DNA from: CAZVWH01 sp964631175
Lineage (GTDB): Bacteria; Planctomycetota; Phycisphaerae; Sedimentisphaerales; Anaerobacaceae
Reading direction: 5' to 3'
DNA: 19,494 nucleotides
Assembly (NCBI GenBank): GCA_964631175.1
Contig: CAZVWH010000056.1
Span: forward strand, 1 to 19,494
The notes beneath the pieces are model-generated. The model saw nothing but the letters and a program-made list of their open reading frames with translations, had not been told where the DNA came from and did not search any database. A program made the position numbers and the translations under genes. Below, in pieces: positions 13,031-19,494 of the stretch; within the stretch, counting starts at the first letter, position 1, and each line of letters opens with the position of its first letter.

Positions 13031-13190
13031 CTCGGGTGAAATCAATCACAAGTCCCAGCTCAACTCGCCTTGTTCGATGGCTCTTGTCATTGGGCCGGCG
13101 CGGCAAATAGTAGTATGCAGCTAGGCATCCTGTGGAGAAAATTAGGATTTTGAACATTTGATATCTTGTCCCTTAGGGATGAATTTAGAG

Positions 13191-13235
13191 TCCATTCGAC
13201 TCCGCTCAGAGCCTGCTCTGAGCTTGTCGAAGGGA
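13191..13235. repeat. Dispersed palindromic repeat, TTCGAC...GTCGAAGGGA family
   Basis: TCCATTCGACTCCGCTCAGA and TCTGAGCTTGTCGAAGGGA are inverted relatives. It is a member of the family also seen at 51-100, 844-895 and 5269-5318. Confidence 0.6.
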
Positions 13236-13315
13236 CGGGTTTAGGATTTAGTGCTTATAATTTTGATTCAAAAACCGTATCTTCCAGCGCCAAGTGGCGC
13301 TGTAGTATTAGTATG

Positions 13316-13454
13316 ATCTGTAGAAAACAGTTCACAACGTCATTTAGAGCGAGCCATAGGTGAGTCGAGAAATCTATTTCTGAACAGATTTCTCCGCTTC
13401 GCGTCCATTGGGGACGCTTCGGTCGAAATGACGGTATGTCTTTTCCACAAAGCA
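13316..13454. repeat. MITE-like element with long terminal inverted repeats, copy 2
   Basis: ATCTGTAGAAAACAG at the left is matched by GTCTTTTCCACAAAGCA at the right. Inside, GTCATTTAGAGCGAGCC faces TTCGGTCGAAATGAC, with AGATTTCTCCGCTTCGCGTCC in the core. It has the same structure and nearly the same length as 4353-4489. Confidence 0.75.
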
Positions 13455-13623
13455 ATCTTAGCACCGCAGGCGCTTTGTCACAAAATCAGAAATATATGAA
13501 GCTCCGCTAATACGACTTGGTGGTTAATAATTTACACCTGCATATAAATTCCATCAAAATTGTTTTTAAAGATTTGAAGAAGTCGTAAGGTTAGCATAGC
13601 CCACTATTTTTCTTTATTAGAGG

Positions 13624-14979
13624 CTAAGATGTAGATGGTATGGTACGTTTTTCTGGAAGAGTTAGGACCAGCACGATGCAGAGCAGAACCGCCACAGTCT
13701 CCGGCTTATAAGAATGTATTATCAGCCATAAATCTCTTCCGAAAATCTCACGCTGTGGAATCAGCACAAAAAAAGCGATTATCCACACTACTACGGAACG
13801 CCATCTGCCGGTTTTTTCATTCAAAATCGTTCGCATCGGCACAAACAGTGCCGGAATCACCAATACAAGGTGTTGACCCCAACACAAAGGCGAAAGTATC
13901 GCAGATAGTGCCATTACTACCGGCCACTCAACAGCAAGATCAGCAGCCGGTGGATGATTGCCCCACTTGTGCCTAAATAATATCGCCAGCAGCACAGCAA
14001 ACACTGAAAGAATAATCGATATCACCAAGTTGGTTGTTGGTATTGAAAGGTCGAGAAACTGTAAAAAAAGTGGATGCGAACGGGCGTCGTTCGGAACTTT
14101 TTCGTCCTCGGACACATCATCAGGATGTGGAATGAACAGCTCATGTCCGGGTCGATATGTTTGTAAATACCGAGCCATTGCTGCTCTCAGGTTCCTGTTG
14201 GTGTGGCGGGGCGGATCGACGCTATTGGCGAGGGGATCAGCTCGGCTTTCTTCGATAACCTCTCTACTTTTTGTAATAAAGACGCGATTAGCGTCTAAAG
14301 TCATCTGCCATCCAAGAAACATCACTGGAAGCAAAAGGTTAAGCACCGCAATAAAAAGCAGCATCCAAACCGCTTCACGCCACCGTCGCTTATATAGCAG
14401 GAAAGGAAAAAATAAAATAGGCATTACCTTATAGGTCGCAGCAAAAGCAAGCAAAAAACCACTAAGAATCGTTTTGTTCCTCATAACAGCCCAGCCGGCT
14501 ATGGTCAAAACACAAAGCAAAAGAATATGCAGACCACAATCATCCAAATCGCGCACAACCCAGCGCACTCCAATTCCTATTGTTAACGCTCCAGCAGCAA
14601 ATGCCACAGAATTGGAAACAGCTCTACGATTCTGAGCCATCTGATGCCACAGCTTCAGCGAAAACAACAAAGCAATTATAGATGCGGCCCAGCAAACGCC
14701 ACGAGCAACACGATAGGGAAATAAAGCCAGAGCAGTATTGATCATAAGACGACCAACCGGATAATTTGAAAAAACTGATTTACCATCCAAAATCATGTAT
14801 GGATTACCCTGCAGAAATGACACTCCCAATTTATAGTGATTGCGAAAATCATTATGCTTTAACAATACACCGTTGATGAAACTTGCAATGAGTATCACAA
14901 CGCCGATAATCCACACCGCTGAGCGAAAAGTCGCGCTTTTAAACCAACCTTGATTTAAACTCGAACCCGTATTGTTCAT
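13624..14979 (-). CDS. Polytopic membrane protein, GT87-type (DUF2029) glycosyltransferase
   Basis: The 451-residue protein has about ten hydrophobic segments (near 21-40, 91-110, 123-140, 146-165, 169-196, 202-222, 317-336, 351-381, 394-408, 426-441). It looks like a GT-C fold, polyprenol-phosphate-dependent mannosyltransferase of family GT87 (PF09594). Support: the first extracytoplasmic loop has NDFRNHYKLGVSFLQGNPY with Asp44 as candidate catalytic acid, then ATYKVMPILFFPFLLYKRRWREA, and a large loop (223-316) with HTNRNLRAAMARYL, resembling the family NQSL region. The substrate is unknown; cell-envelope glycan or glycolipid is usual for the family. No Shine-Dalgarno is seen before the ATG at 14979. 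It is 129 bp downstream of nadD on the same strand. Confidence 0.8.
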   Translation of the reverse strand: MNNTGSSLNQGWFKSATFRSAVWIIGVVILIASFINGVLLKHNDFRNHYKLGVSFLQGNPYMILDGKSVFSNYPVGRLMINTALALFPYRVARGVCWAASIIALLFSLKLWHQMAQNRRAVSNSVAFAAGALTIGIGVRWVVRDLDDCGLHILLLCVLTIAGWAVMRNKTILSGFLLAFAATYKVMPILFFPFLLYKRRWREAVWMLLFIAVLNLLLPVMFLGWQMTLDANRVFITKSREVIEESRADPLANSVDPPRHTNRNLRAAMARYLQTYRPGHELFIPHPDDVSEDEKVPNDARSHPLFLQFLDLSIPTTNLVISIILSVFAVLLAILFRHKWGNHPPAADLAVEWPVVMALSAILSPLCWGQHLVLVIPALFVPMRTILNEKTGRWRSVVVWIIAFFVLIPQREIFGRDLWLIIHSYKPETVAVLLCIVLVLTLPEKRTIPSTS

Positions 14980-15098
14980 AATATGTATAACGAGAATTTA
15001 ATCGCCGCTTCAAAGGCCCATTTAACTAACATAATTGTATTACTAAATACGATTGTATCATATTAAACCTAACGAAGGTTTTGCCGCAATTAAAATTT

Positions 15099-15114
15099 AC
15101 CGGTAAACTACCGG
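15099..15114 (-). terminator. Weak hairpin at the nadD 3' end
   Basis: CCGGTAGTTTACCGG on the minus strand overlaps the nadD TAG stop and is followed by TAAATTTTAATT. The stem is only six pairs and the U-tract is broken, so termination would be inefficient at best. Confidence 0.25.
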
Positions 15115-15752
15115 GACGTGTTATCTGTGTTTTCTAACTGATAGAGCTTATGAATTCTGATATATTCAGCGACAGTCGGGTGTAGCATATTGGTTACATC
15201 TTGGCCGGTAGCTAATTTATTTCGTATATCTGTGCTGCTTATGTCAATCAGAGATGTTTCGATCACATTTCGCTGGAGTTTCTCGACTCGCTGAGAATCC
15301 CAAAGTGCCTTAAATTTGGAAAAGTCCGGCGGCTCAAAGCCGGCACGATACATAGTAGATAGATTGCATTCGTCGATAAGCTCCAAGATTTTGTACCAAT
15401 ACGCCAAATCATCAATACTGTCGGCGCCTATTAACCAATAAATTTCGGTTTCGCTGCCGTAGTCGATCTTAAATTGTCTGATAGTCTCTAAAGTGTAGCT
15501 GGGCTGTGGCTTTTTCAATTCGTAATCACTTAGCTCGAAATTCTTATAGCCGGCTATTGCGAGAGCTATCATAGCAAATCGGTCGTCATCACCTGCACAG
15601 GGTGTGAAGCCTTTCAATGGAGAGCGTTTTGCCGGGATGAAGACAATCTTCTCCGCGCCAATATGCTTCGCTGCCTCGGCGGCGACTTTGGTATGTCCGA
15701 GATGAATTGGATCGAATGTACCACCAAACAAGGCTATTTTTCTCTTTGTCAT
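15108..15752 (-). CDS. nadD: Nicotinate-nucleotide adenylyltransferase
   Basis: NadD transfers AMP from ATP to nicotinate mononucleotide, giving deamido-NAD+, in the cytoplasmic NAD pathway. The 214-residue protein has the nucleotidyltransferase signature GGTFDPIHLGH (10-20) with the HxGH-type histidines, PAKRSPLKG for substrate binding, WLIGADSIDDLAYWY (106-120), and the C-terminal ISSTDIRNKL (171-180), followed by HPTVAEYIRIHKLY. The length is normal. I use the ATG at 15752. A UUG at 15770 would add six residues, and neither start has an obvious Shine-Dalgarno. It is followed by the GT87 gene in the same direction. Confidence 0.96.
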   Translation of the reverse strand: MTKRKIALFGGTFDPIHLGHTKVAAEAAKHIGAEKIVFIPAKRSPLKGFTPCAGDDDRFAMIALAIAGYKNFELSDYELKKPQPSYTLETIRQFKIDYGSETEIYWLIGADSIDDLAYWYKILELIDECNLSTMYRAGFEPPDFSKFKALWDSQRVEKLQRNVIETSLIDISSTDIRNKLATGQDVTNMLHPTVAEYIRIHKLYQLENTDNTSR

Positions 15753-15900
15753 AAGATAATTAACAAGCAAACTGTGTGTTGTTAAAAAAATATTTCAAAG
15801 GAAACCCCAAAATTCGTAGCCACTGTATAACATCAACAAACAATCTACAACCTTAATATCCCGGTTAGTCATTACCTGCTTTGTAATGGCTCGCAATATT

Positions 15901-16053
15901 TTAAGAACATACATAGTGACATAAGTACTCATCAATCTCTGACCAATCAAAAGCTACAAGATCAGCCAATAGGTCAAACATATTGCTGTCAATACGGGTC
16001 AGTGACTTTTTCTCACCTTTGTTAAGAGCCTCAGCTATTGTGAATCCTTTCAC
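15901..16053 (-). CDS. Doubtful small ORF, 50 codons
   Basis: A minus-strand frame starting at a GUG reads (V/M)KGFTIAEALNKGEKKSL and then RIDSNMFDLLADLVAFDW and EIDEYLCHYVCS. Its amino-acid composition is protein-like, with amphipathic helices, but there is no Shine-Dalgarno. The frame stays open upstream of the GUG without an ATG, so it may be the 3' remnant of a decayed gene. I recognise no family. Confidence 0.25.
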   Translation of the reverse strand: MKGFTIAEALNKGEKKSLTRIDSNMFDLLADLVAFDWSEIDEYLCHYVCS

Positions 16054-16180
16054 TGAAGAGAATGATAAACTATAAGAACGGTTGTGTAAAATATTGATAG
16101 AGAAAAATTTTGTTAAGTATTTTTAAACATTTGGACGATAAAAAAAATAACAGTTTTTATTAACTTTTTTAATAATTTAA

Positions 16181-16211
16181 TTGACAAATTTTCTATTAGT
16201 GAATTTAGTAT
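16181..16211 (+). promoter_or_regulatory. Likely promoter of the Lys-rich small protein gene
   Basis: TTGACA (16181-16186) is followed by candidate -10 boxes TTTAGT (17 bp spacing) or TAGTAT (16206-16211, 19 bp). An unusually AT-rich stretch rich in A and T runs lies just upstream and could act as an UP element. The leader to the ATG would be about 45 bases. Confidence 0.5.
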
Positions 16212-16263
16212 TGTCATGTTGAGTCAAACATAAAATGATTCGATCAACTGAAAGGGATAAATA

Positions 16264-16371
16264 ATGGCGAAGAAGAAAGCAAAGAAAAAAGTGAAGAAGA
16301 AAGTGACCAAGAAGAAAACTGCAAAGAAAAAAGCAACAAAGAAGAAAGCTAAGAAGAAAAAGAGAAGATAA
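16264..16371 (+). CDS. Tiny poly-lysine histone H1-tail-like protein
   Basis: The 35-residue product is MAKKKAKKKVKKK followed by more K3-spaced units and KKKKRR. Twenty-two of 35 residues are Lys and two are Arg; the rest are Ala, Val and Thr after the Met. It has no fold and resembles a lone C-terminal tail of histone H1 or bacterial H1-like proteins. It probably binds DNA or RNA non-specifically; nucleoid compaction is an inference. Evidence that it is real: an AAAGGGA Shine-Dalgarno before the ATG, an upstream TTGACA promoter and a downstream intrinsic terminator forming a self-contained unit. Lysine codons are mixed AAG and AAA, with AAG frequent, as in a selected gene rather than an A-tract. 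The AAGAAG-rich sequence also makes this a hot spot for repeat-length change. Confidence 0.75.
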   Translation: MAKKKAKKKVKKKVTKKKTAKKKATKKKAKKKKRR

Positions 16372-16497
16372 CGTAACACATTAGTCACATGCTTGCTTGC
16401 TTTATGCATTATAGATTTTAGCATCTTAGTTATTAAGCTCGCTGGTTTTTTATGTGCTTGGTTGAAACTTCAACAGCGCGGCAAGCTATGTAAAAAG

Positions 16498-16536
16498 ATG
16501 GAAGGTTCTACTAAAAAGGGATCTTCCATTTTTTTA
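16498..16536 (+). terminator. Rho-independent terminator after the Lys-rich gene
   Basis: ATGGAAG (16498-16504) pairs with CTTCCAT (16523-16529) around an A-rich loop, followed by a run of seven or eight T. It lies about 125 bp after the small gene's stop and before the lysA promoter, so it insulates lysA. Confidence 0.75.
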
Positions 16537-16639
16537 TCTGGCGGAATTTAGAATGGGATTTCATCACAATGCAACTGCAACCGCTTGGTTTTCTATAAAG
16601 AACCATCTCTTGCAATTTGCTATCTGTTTCTTATACTAT

Positions 16640-16669
16640 TTGTTTAAGCAATCTTACTGTTGTGATAAT
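16640..16669 (+). promoter_or_regulatory. Candidate promoter of lysA
   Basis: TTGTTT (16640-16645), 18 bp, then GATAAT (16664-16669) preceded by TGT, an extended -10-like arrangement. Predicted start near 16676, giving a leader of about 24 bases. Confidence 0.4.
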
Positions 16670-16699
16670 ATTTTATAAGTCCTGTTAAATAAAGGGATT

Positions 16700-17980
16700 A
16701 TGGATTATTTCAGCTATAAAAACGGCAGTCTATTTGCTGAAGACGCAGGGGTAGAAAGAATCGCTAACGAAGTCGGTACGCCGGTTTATATCTATAGTAA
16801 AGCAACGTTTATTGATCATCTGCGAAAGGTTCAACGGGCCTACCGCGAACTTGTATCTACTGTTTGCTACTCTGTCAAGGCATGTGGCAATATAAACATC
16901 CTGAAATTTTTGGCTCAGGTAGGTAGCGGCTTTGACATTGTAAGTGGCGGAGAGTTGTATCGCGCTCTGCAGGCCGGTGGTGATCCATCAAAGATTGTTT
17001 ATGCCGGCGTAGGAAAAACCGACGCCGAGATTATCCAAGCATTAAAAGCTGACATCGCCTACTTCAATATCGAGTCGGAAGCTGAGCTGGAGAATTTAAT
17101 TCGGCTGGCAAAACAAGAAGGCAAACAGCCCAAAGTCGCTCTGCGTGTTAATCCTGATGTTGATCCAAAGACACACAAATATACTACGACCGGCAAAAAA
17201 GAATCAAAATTTGGTGTCGATATTGAAAAATCAGAAAAAATTTTTTCCGATTATGGGAAAAAAAATTTAGTGCGACTTTGCGCTATTCATATACATTTAG
17301 GCTCGTCTGGACATAGCGTTGAGCCTTATGTTGAGGCGATAGAAAAAGTTTTGGATTTAATCGATCGGCTGCGTGCTGATGGTTTTACTATCGAAGCTCT
17401 GGATATCGGAGGTGGCTACGGAGCTGACTACGTAACCGGCACTGCGCCAACGGCTGCCGATTATGCTGCTGCTATTGTGCCGTTATTGAAGGGAAAAAAT
17501 CTAAAGCTCATTCTTGAGCCGGGTGCAAGTATCGCAGCCAATGCAGCGATTTTACTAACGAAGGTTTTGTATCTTAAAAAGAGCGGCGAGAAGAAATTTG
17601 TTATAGTCGATGCCGGAATGAACGATTTGATTCGTCCGCCACTTTATGGTGCGTTTCATTTCATCTGGCCTGCTAAGGTAAGCGAGAAACTTACTCCTCG
17701 CCAGCGATACAAAGATTTGAAATTGGAAGGTACTGATTTGGTTGATGTAGTTGGACCGATTTGCGAAGGTGCGGATTTCTTTGCTCAGGATAGGGCCTTA
17801 CCGCCGGTAAAACGTGGCGATTTAATCTCTATTTTTACGGCTGGCGCTTATGGCTTTAGTATGAGCAGCAACTACAACGCTCGCTGCCGAGCCGCCGAAG
17901 TGCTTGTCGACGGCAGCAACTTCTCCGTCATCAGAAAACGTGAAAACTACGAAGATTTAATCGCGTTGGAAAAAACGTGA
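16700..17980 (+). CDS. lysA: Diaminopimelate decarboxylase
   Basis: LysA is a fold-type III PLP enzyme converting meso-diaminopimelate to lysine. The 426-residue protein has YSVKACGN with the Schiff-base Lys60, GFDIVSGGELYRAL, YAGVGKTD, HIHLGSS (197-203), the glycine loop DIGGGYG (235-241), VDAGMNDLIRPPLYG (303-317), GPICEGADFF with the partner-subunit Cys355, and AGAYGFSMSSNYN. Two deviations stand out. The usual EPGR is EPGA (273-276), losing an Arg that in this fold helps hold the PLP phosphate, and CES-D is CEGAD. The length is normal and other active-site parts are present, so activity is likely. The ATG at 16700 has AAAGGGA before it. An imperfect palindrome begins at the stop codon. 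Confidence 0.95.
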   Translation: MDYFSYKNGSLFAEDAGVERIANEVGTPVYIYSKATFIDHLRKVQRAYRELVSTVCYSVKACGNINILKFLAQVGSGFDIVSGGELYRALQAGGDPSKIVYAGVGKTDAEIIQALKADIAYFNIESEAELENLIRLAKQEGKQPKVALRVNPDVDPKTHKYTTTGKKESKFGVDIEKSEKIFSDYGKKNLVRLCAIHIHLGSSGHSVEPYVEAIEKVLDLIDRLRADGFTIEALDIGGGYGADYVTGTAPTAADYAAAIVPLLKGKNLKLILEPGASIAANAAILLTKVLYLKKSGEKKFVIVDAGMNDLIRPPLYGAFHFIWPAKVSEKLTPRQRYKDLKLEGTDLVDVVGPICEGADFFAQDRALPPVKRGDLISIFTAGAYGFSMSSNYNARCRAAEVLVDGSNFSVIRKRENYEDLIALEKT

Positions 17981-18034
17981 CCCGTCGCTTGTCGCTCGCC
18001 TGGCCTGCGTAGCCGAAAGCGAAGCACGGGTGAC
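17976..18034. repeat. Imperfect palindrome abutting the lysA stop codon
   Basis: CGTGACCCGTCGCTTGTCG at the left, which contains the lysA TGA, is answered by GCGAAGCACGGGTGACTCG at the right in inverted sense. The centre is CTGGCCTGCGTAGCC. It would be transcribed immediately after lysA. Confidence 0.5.
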
Positions 18035-18043
18035 TCGCTCCTT

Positions 18044-18092
18044 GTCATTCCCGCCCCGCATCGCAGTGCGGGATAAACTCCGGCGGGAATCC
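18044..18092. repeat. GTCATTCCCGCC...GGCGGGAATCC palindromic repeat
   Basis: Terminal GTCATTCCCGCC and GGCGGGAATCC are inverted copies, with inner CCCGCATCGCAGTGCGGG forming a second hairpin. This is a widespread type of dispersed repeat in bacterial genomes. Confidence 0.7.
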
Positions 18093-18100
18093 ACTACCAT

Positions 18101-18183
18101 GTCATTCCGAGCGAAGTCGAGGAATCTTTTTTGAACAGATTTCTCCACTTCGCGTCCCTTAGGGACGCTTTGGTCGAAATGAC
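18101..18183. repeat. MITE-like element, core-only copy 3
   Basis: GTCATTCCGAGCGAAGTCGA and TTTGGTCGAAATGAC are the inverted ends, with GAACAGATTTCTCCACTTCG and GCGTCCCTTAGGGACGC in the core. It matches the inner part of 4353-4489 and 13316-13454 but lacks their outer arms. Confidence 0.75.
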
Positions 18184-18200
18184 GGCGCGTACAACCATAC

Positions 18201-18232
18201 GTCATTGCGAGGCCGCCAAGCCGAAGCAATCC
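18201..18232. repeat. GTCATTGCGAGG...GAAGCAATCC repeat, copy 1
   Basis: GTCATTGCGAGGCCGCC followed by GCCGAAGCAATCC is a familiar dispersed repeat core. A second copy is at 18460-18490. Confidence 0.65.
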
Positions 18233-18307
18233 GCCTACGGTGGATAAATGCGACCGCTTTCGCTGTCAGTACCTATTATAAATAATGCTGAACAAATTGT
18301 TTCAGCT

Positions 18308-18349
18308 AAATAGTCTTTTTGACTAATCGAAAAGACTATTTGCTTTTTT
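18308..18349 (+). terminator. Strong intrinsic terminator downstream of lysA
   Basis: AAATAGTCTTTT (18308-18319) pairs perfectly with AAAAGACTATTT (18330-18341) around a 10-base loop, followed by GC and six T. It is about 330 bp after lysA, so the lysA transcript would include the intervening repeat array. Confidence 0.75.
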
Positions 18350-18459
18350 GAATGTACTATTATTTTGCTATAATTGAGACTGTGGTTTGTCATTCTTGCG
18401 TAAGATGGAATCCATGTTTGCTGCGCACGAAACAGGCCTTTGCCGTAGTTTGGTGTGGG

Positions 18460-18490
18460 GTCATTGCGAGGCTGCCAATCCGAAGCAATG
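18460..18490. repeat. GTCATTGCGAGG...GAAGCAATG repeat, copy 2
   Basis: GTCATTGCGAGGCTGCC and CCGAAGCAATG repeat the pattern at 18201-18232. The 17981-18578 gap consists largely of such repeats plus the terminator; no gene was found. Confidence 0.6.
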
Positions 18491-18512
18491 TCAACTCATC
18501 GCAACCAAAAAT

Positions 18513-18571
18513 GGTAGGTTGGGGCTTTAATCCTTCGCAGTAGCTCTGCTACGGAGAATTGATGCCCCGCC
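18513..18571. repeat. GGTAGGTTGGGGC...GATGCCCCGCC palindromic repeat
   Basis: Same architecture as 5968-6025. Its centre holds CTTCGCAGTAGCTCTGC, a diverged relative of the TGCTACTCTGCGAAG words at 2757 and 10278. It ends just before the stop of the minus-strand gene at 18579. Confidence 0.55.
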
Positions 18572-18578
18572 AATTTCT

Positions 18579-19334
18579 TTATTTTGTAAAAAATTCTTTG
18601 ATTCGCTCGATCCAGCCGAAGTCAGCAAGAATATCAACTATTATTGCAGCAATAATAGTTGCAATAACGGCTACAACAATAGCACAAATAAAGTGCGAAG
18701 TTTTTTTGAAGATCCAGCCAATTATCTTCCTCCATCTGCCAACAGTAGCCTTTTGCTCTGTTTCTGCTGGAGTTGTTTCTATTTCAGTTTTCTCTTGGCG
18801 TTCGATTTTAGCCTTTATTGCTTCTAAGACATCGATTGACTTTTGCACGTAAAATTGGAAATTAGGTTGAGTAATCTCATCGTGTGGTAAAGTCTCCATT
18901 ATTTTCTGCCAATTTGCCGTCAATAGAGTGCCGTCTGATCGTTCAAACTCGATTAATTGGTCTTTGACAGCATATTGAAATTTGTCTATTTCTTTGATTA
19001 GTCCTGCTCTCTTTTCTTCTATCTTTAATATTGCTTTATCATACTCAGAGTCCGTCTGACGATATTTTTTCTCGGCGTTTTTAGTTGTGTTATGTTGGAA
19101 AGCCTTTTGAAACTCTGTCTCATTTTCTTTACTTGCTTTTCTTGGGAAAGTTCTCGGTGGTGATAACTGTGATTCGTGTTTTTTTAATTCATCGATATAT
19201 TCTTTTTTAGCTTGCTCCAGACATTGTTCCCATAATTTTTTGTTCCGAGATGGCTCGTAAGAAATCGACTTTAAAAGCTTTCTATATAACTTCAAGAGTT
19301 TGTCAACATCTTTTGTATTGATGCTACTTTCCAT
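18579..19334 (-). CDS. Uncharacterised coiled-coil protein with a C-terminal membrane anchor
   Basis: I do not recognise the family. The 251-residue protein is highly charged and helical for residues 1-205. Lys/Glu-rich stretches such as KLLKLYRKLLK, EKKYRQTDSEYDKAI and IEEKRAGLIKEIDKF suggest coiled coils, with a more ordered patch DGTLLTANWQKIMETLPHDE. A short linker (ETTPAETEQ) leads to one hydrophobic helix (about 214-238, HFICAIVVAVIATIIAAIIV) and a short amphipathic end, GWIERIKEFFTK. There is no signal peptide, so it is probably tail-anchored in the inner membrane with the bulk in the cytoplasm. The ATG at 19334 has GGGGG about 10 bases upstream. It is convergent with lysA and has no neighbour in the window to suggest a role. 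Confidence 0.7.
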   Translation of the reverse strand: MESSINTKDVDKLLKLYRKLLKSISYEPSRNKKLWEQCLEQAKKEYIDELKKHESQLSPPRTFPRKASKENETEFQKAFQHNTTKNAEKKYRQTDSEYDKAILKIEEKRAGLIKEIDKFQYAVKDQLIEFERSDGTLLTANWQKIMETLPHDEITQPNFQFYVQKSIDVLEAIKAKIERQEKTEIETTPAETEQKATVGRWRKIIGWIFKKTSHFICAIVVAVIATIIAAIIVDILADFGWIERIKEFFTK

Positions 19335-19494
19335 TTTTTAAAAGCCCCCTTAATTGCGTACATGCAAATCAAAAAGAGACATTTATTTTATCGGCAACTA
19401 ATTTGGTCTAAATAACGAACTTTGTGCTCATTTAAGGCCTGTTTTCGGCCGATATAAGGAGCAGCGAGTGTATTTTCTTGTGTTGGAGTAGAAA
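19335..19494. other. Non-coding right edge
   Basis: This is the upstream region of the tail-anchored protein gene. It is AT-rich, with no confident promoter, repeat or further gene before the window ends. Confidence 0.4.

Larger units (their letters stand above)
13019..13623. other. Non-coding gap with two dispersed repeats
   Basis: After the REP hairpins no gene is visible. A CTTCGAC-family repeat lies at 13191-13235 (TCCATTCGACTCCGCTCAG...CTTGTCGAAGGGA). A small hairpin AGCGCCAAGTGGCGCT lies near 13286-13301, and the second long-TIR element is at 13316-13454. The remainder shows nothing recognisable. Confidence 0.5.
15753..16263. other. AT-rich gap upstream of nadD and of the Lys-rich gene
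   Basis: The gap contains a doubtful 50-codon minus-strand frame (15901-16053) and, at its right end, an AT-rich tract (about 16130-16180) with the promoter of the Lys-rich gene. No repeat families of the kind found elsewhere in the window were noticed. Confidence 0.5.
16372..16699. other. Gap between the Lys-rich gene and lysA
   Basis: The gap holds the intrinsic terminator at 16498-16536 and a candidate lysA promoter at 16640-16669. No other gene or repeat was seen. Confidence 0.5.

Noticed and set aside
16224..16424. 66-codon minus-strand frame rich in Phe
   Set aside because: It is the antisense shadow of the AAG/AAA-rich Lys gene and gives an implausible poly-Phe protein.
17976..18571. 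Possible CRISPR array after lysA
   Set aside because: The units belong to different repeat families with irregular spacing and no uniform spacers; no cas genes.

Overview
The window looks like a piece of a chromosome from an uncultured anaerobic bacterium. I favour a planctomycete of the Phycisphaerae/Sedimentisphaerales type, at moderate confidence. The reasons are ordinary bacterial housekeeping genes scattered among long non-coding gaps, gaps packed with small dispersed palindromic repeats, several good sigma70-like promoters, frequent UUG starts, a tiny poly-lysine protein, and a hydrogenase maturation cluster. No rRNA, tRNA or CRISPR array was found.

Layout. 1-1194: an XRE antitoxin-like gene lying between two direct copies of a ~230-257 bp segment that includes the 3' end of hflX. 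1195-4320: hflX and guaB, both on the minus strand. 4321-6300: about 2 kb without a gene, full of repeats, one of which appears to carry a 60 bp insertion while its sister copy is empty. 6301-8688: a small accessory, defence-flavoured segment with a HEPN-like helical protein, a stand-alone HsdR N-terminal-type nuclease domain and a HicAB toxin-antitoxin pair. 9187-12421: an operon hypD-hypE-hypA-hypB for [NiFe]-hydrogenase maturation. 12449-13025: a REP-associated transposase (RAYT) flanked by REP-like hairpins in inverted orientation. 13624-15752: a GT87-type membrane glycosyltransferase and nadD, both minus. 16264-16371: a 35-residue poly-lysine protein with its own promoter and terminator. 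16700-17980: lysA. 17981-18578: an array of at least six different repeats. 18579-19334: a tail-anchored coiled-coil protein of unknown function.

How the genes work together. HypA/HypB deliver nickel, and HypD/HypE take part in building and delivering the Fe(CN)2CO group. The hydrogenase itself and hypC/hypF lie outside the window. GuaB (GMP), NadD (NAD) and LysA (lysine) are unlinked biosynthetic enzymes. HflX is a ribosome-associated GTPase.

The most distinctive theme is the repeats. Many touch genes: they abut or overlap the 3' ends of guaB, lysA and the RAYT, lengthen the C-termini of HypD and HypA beyond the usual end of those families, sit in the hflX leader, and lie immediately upstream of guaB. 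Several differences between copies look like recent insertions (60 bp and 21 bp, both multiples of three). The RAYT is a candidate for mobilising at least the REP subset; this is inference.
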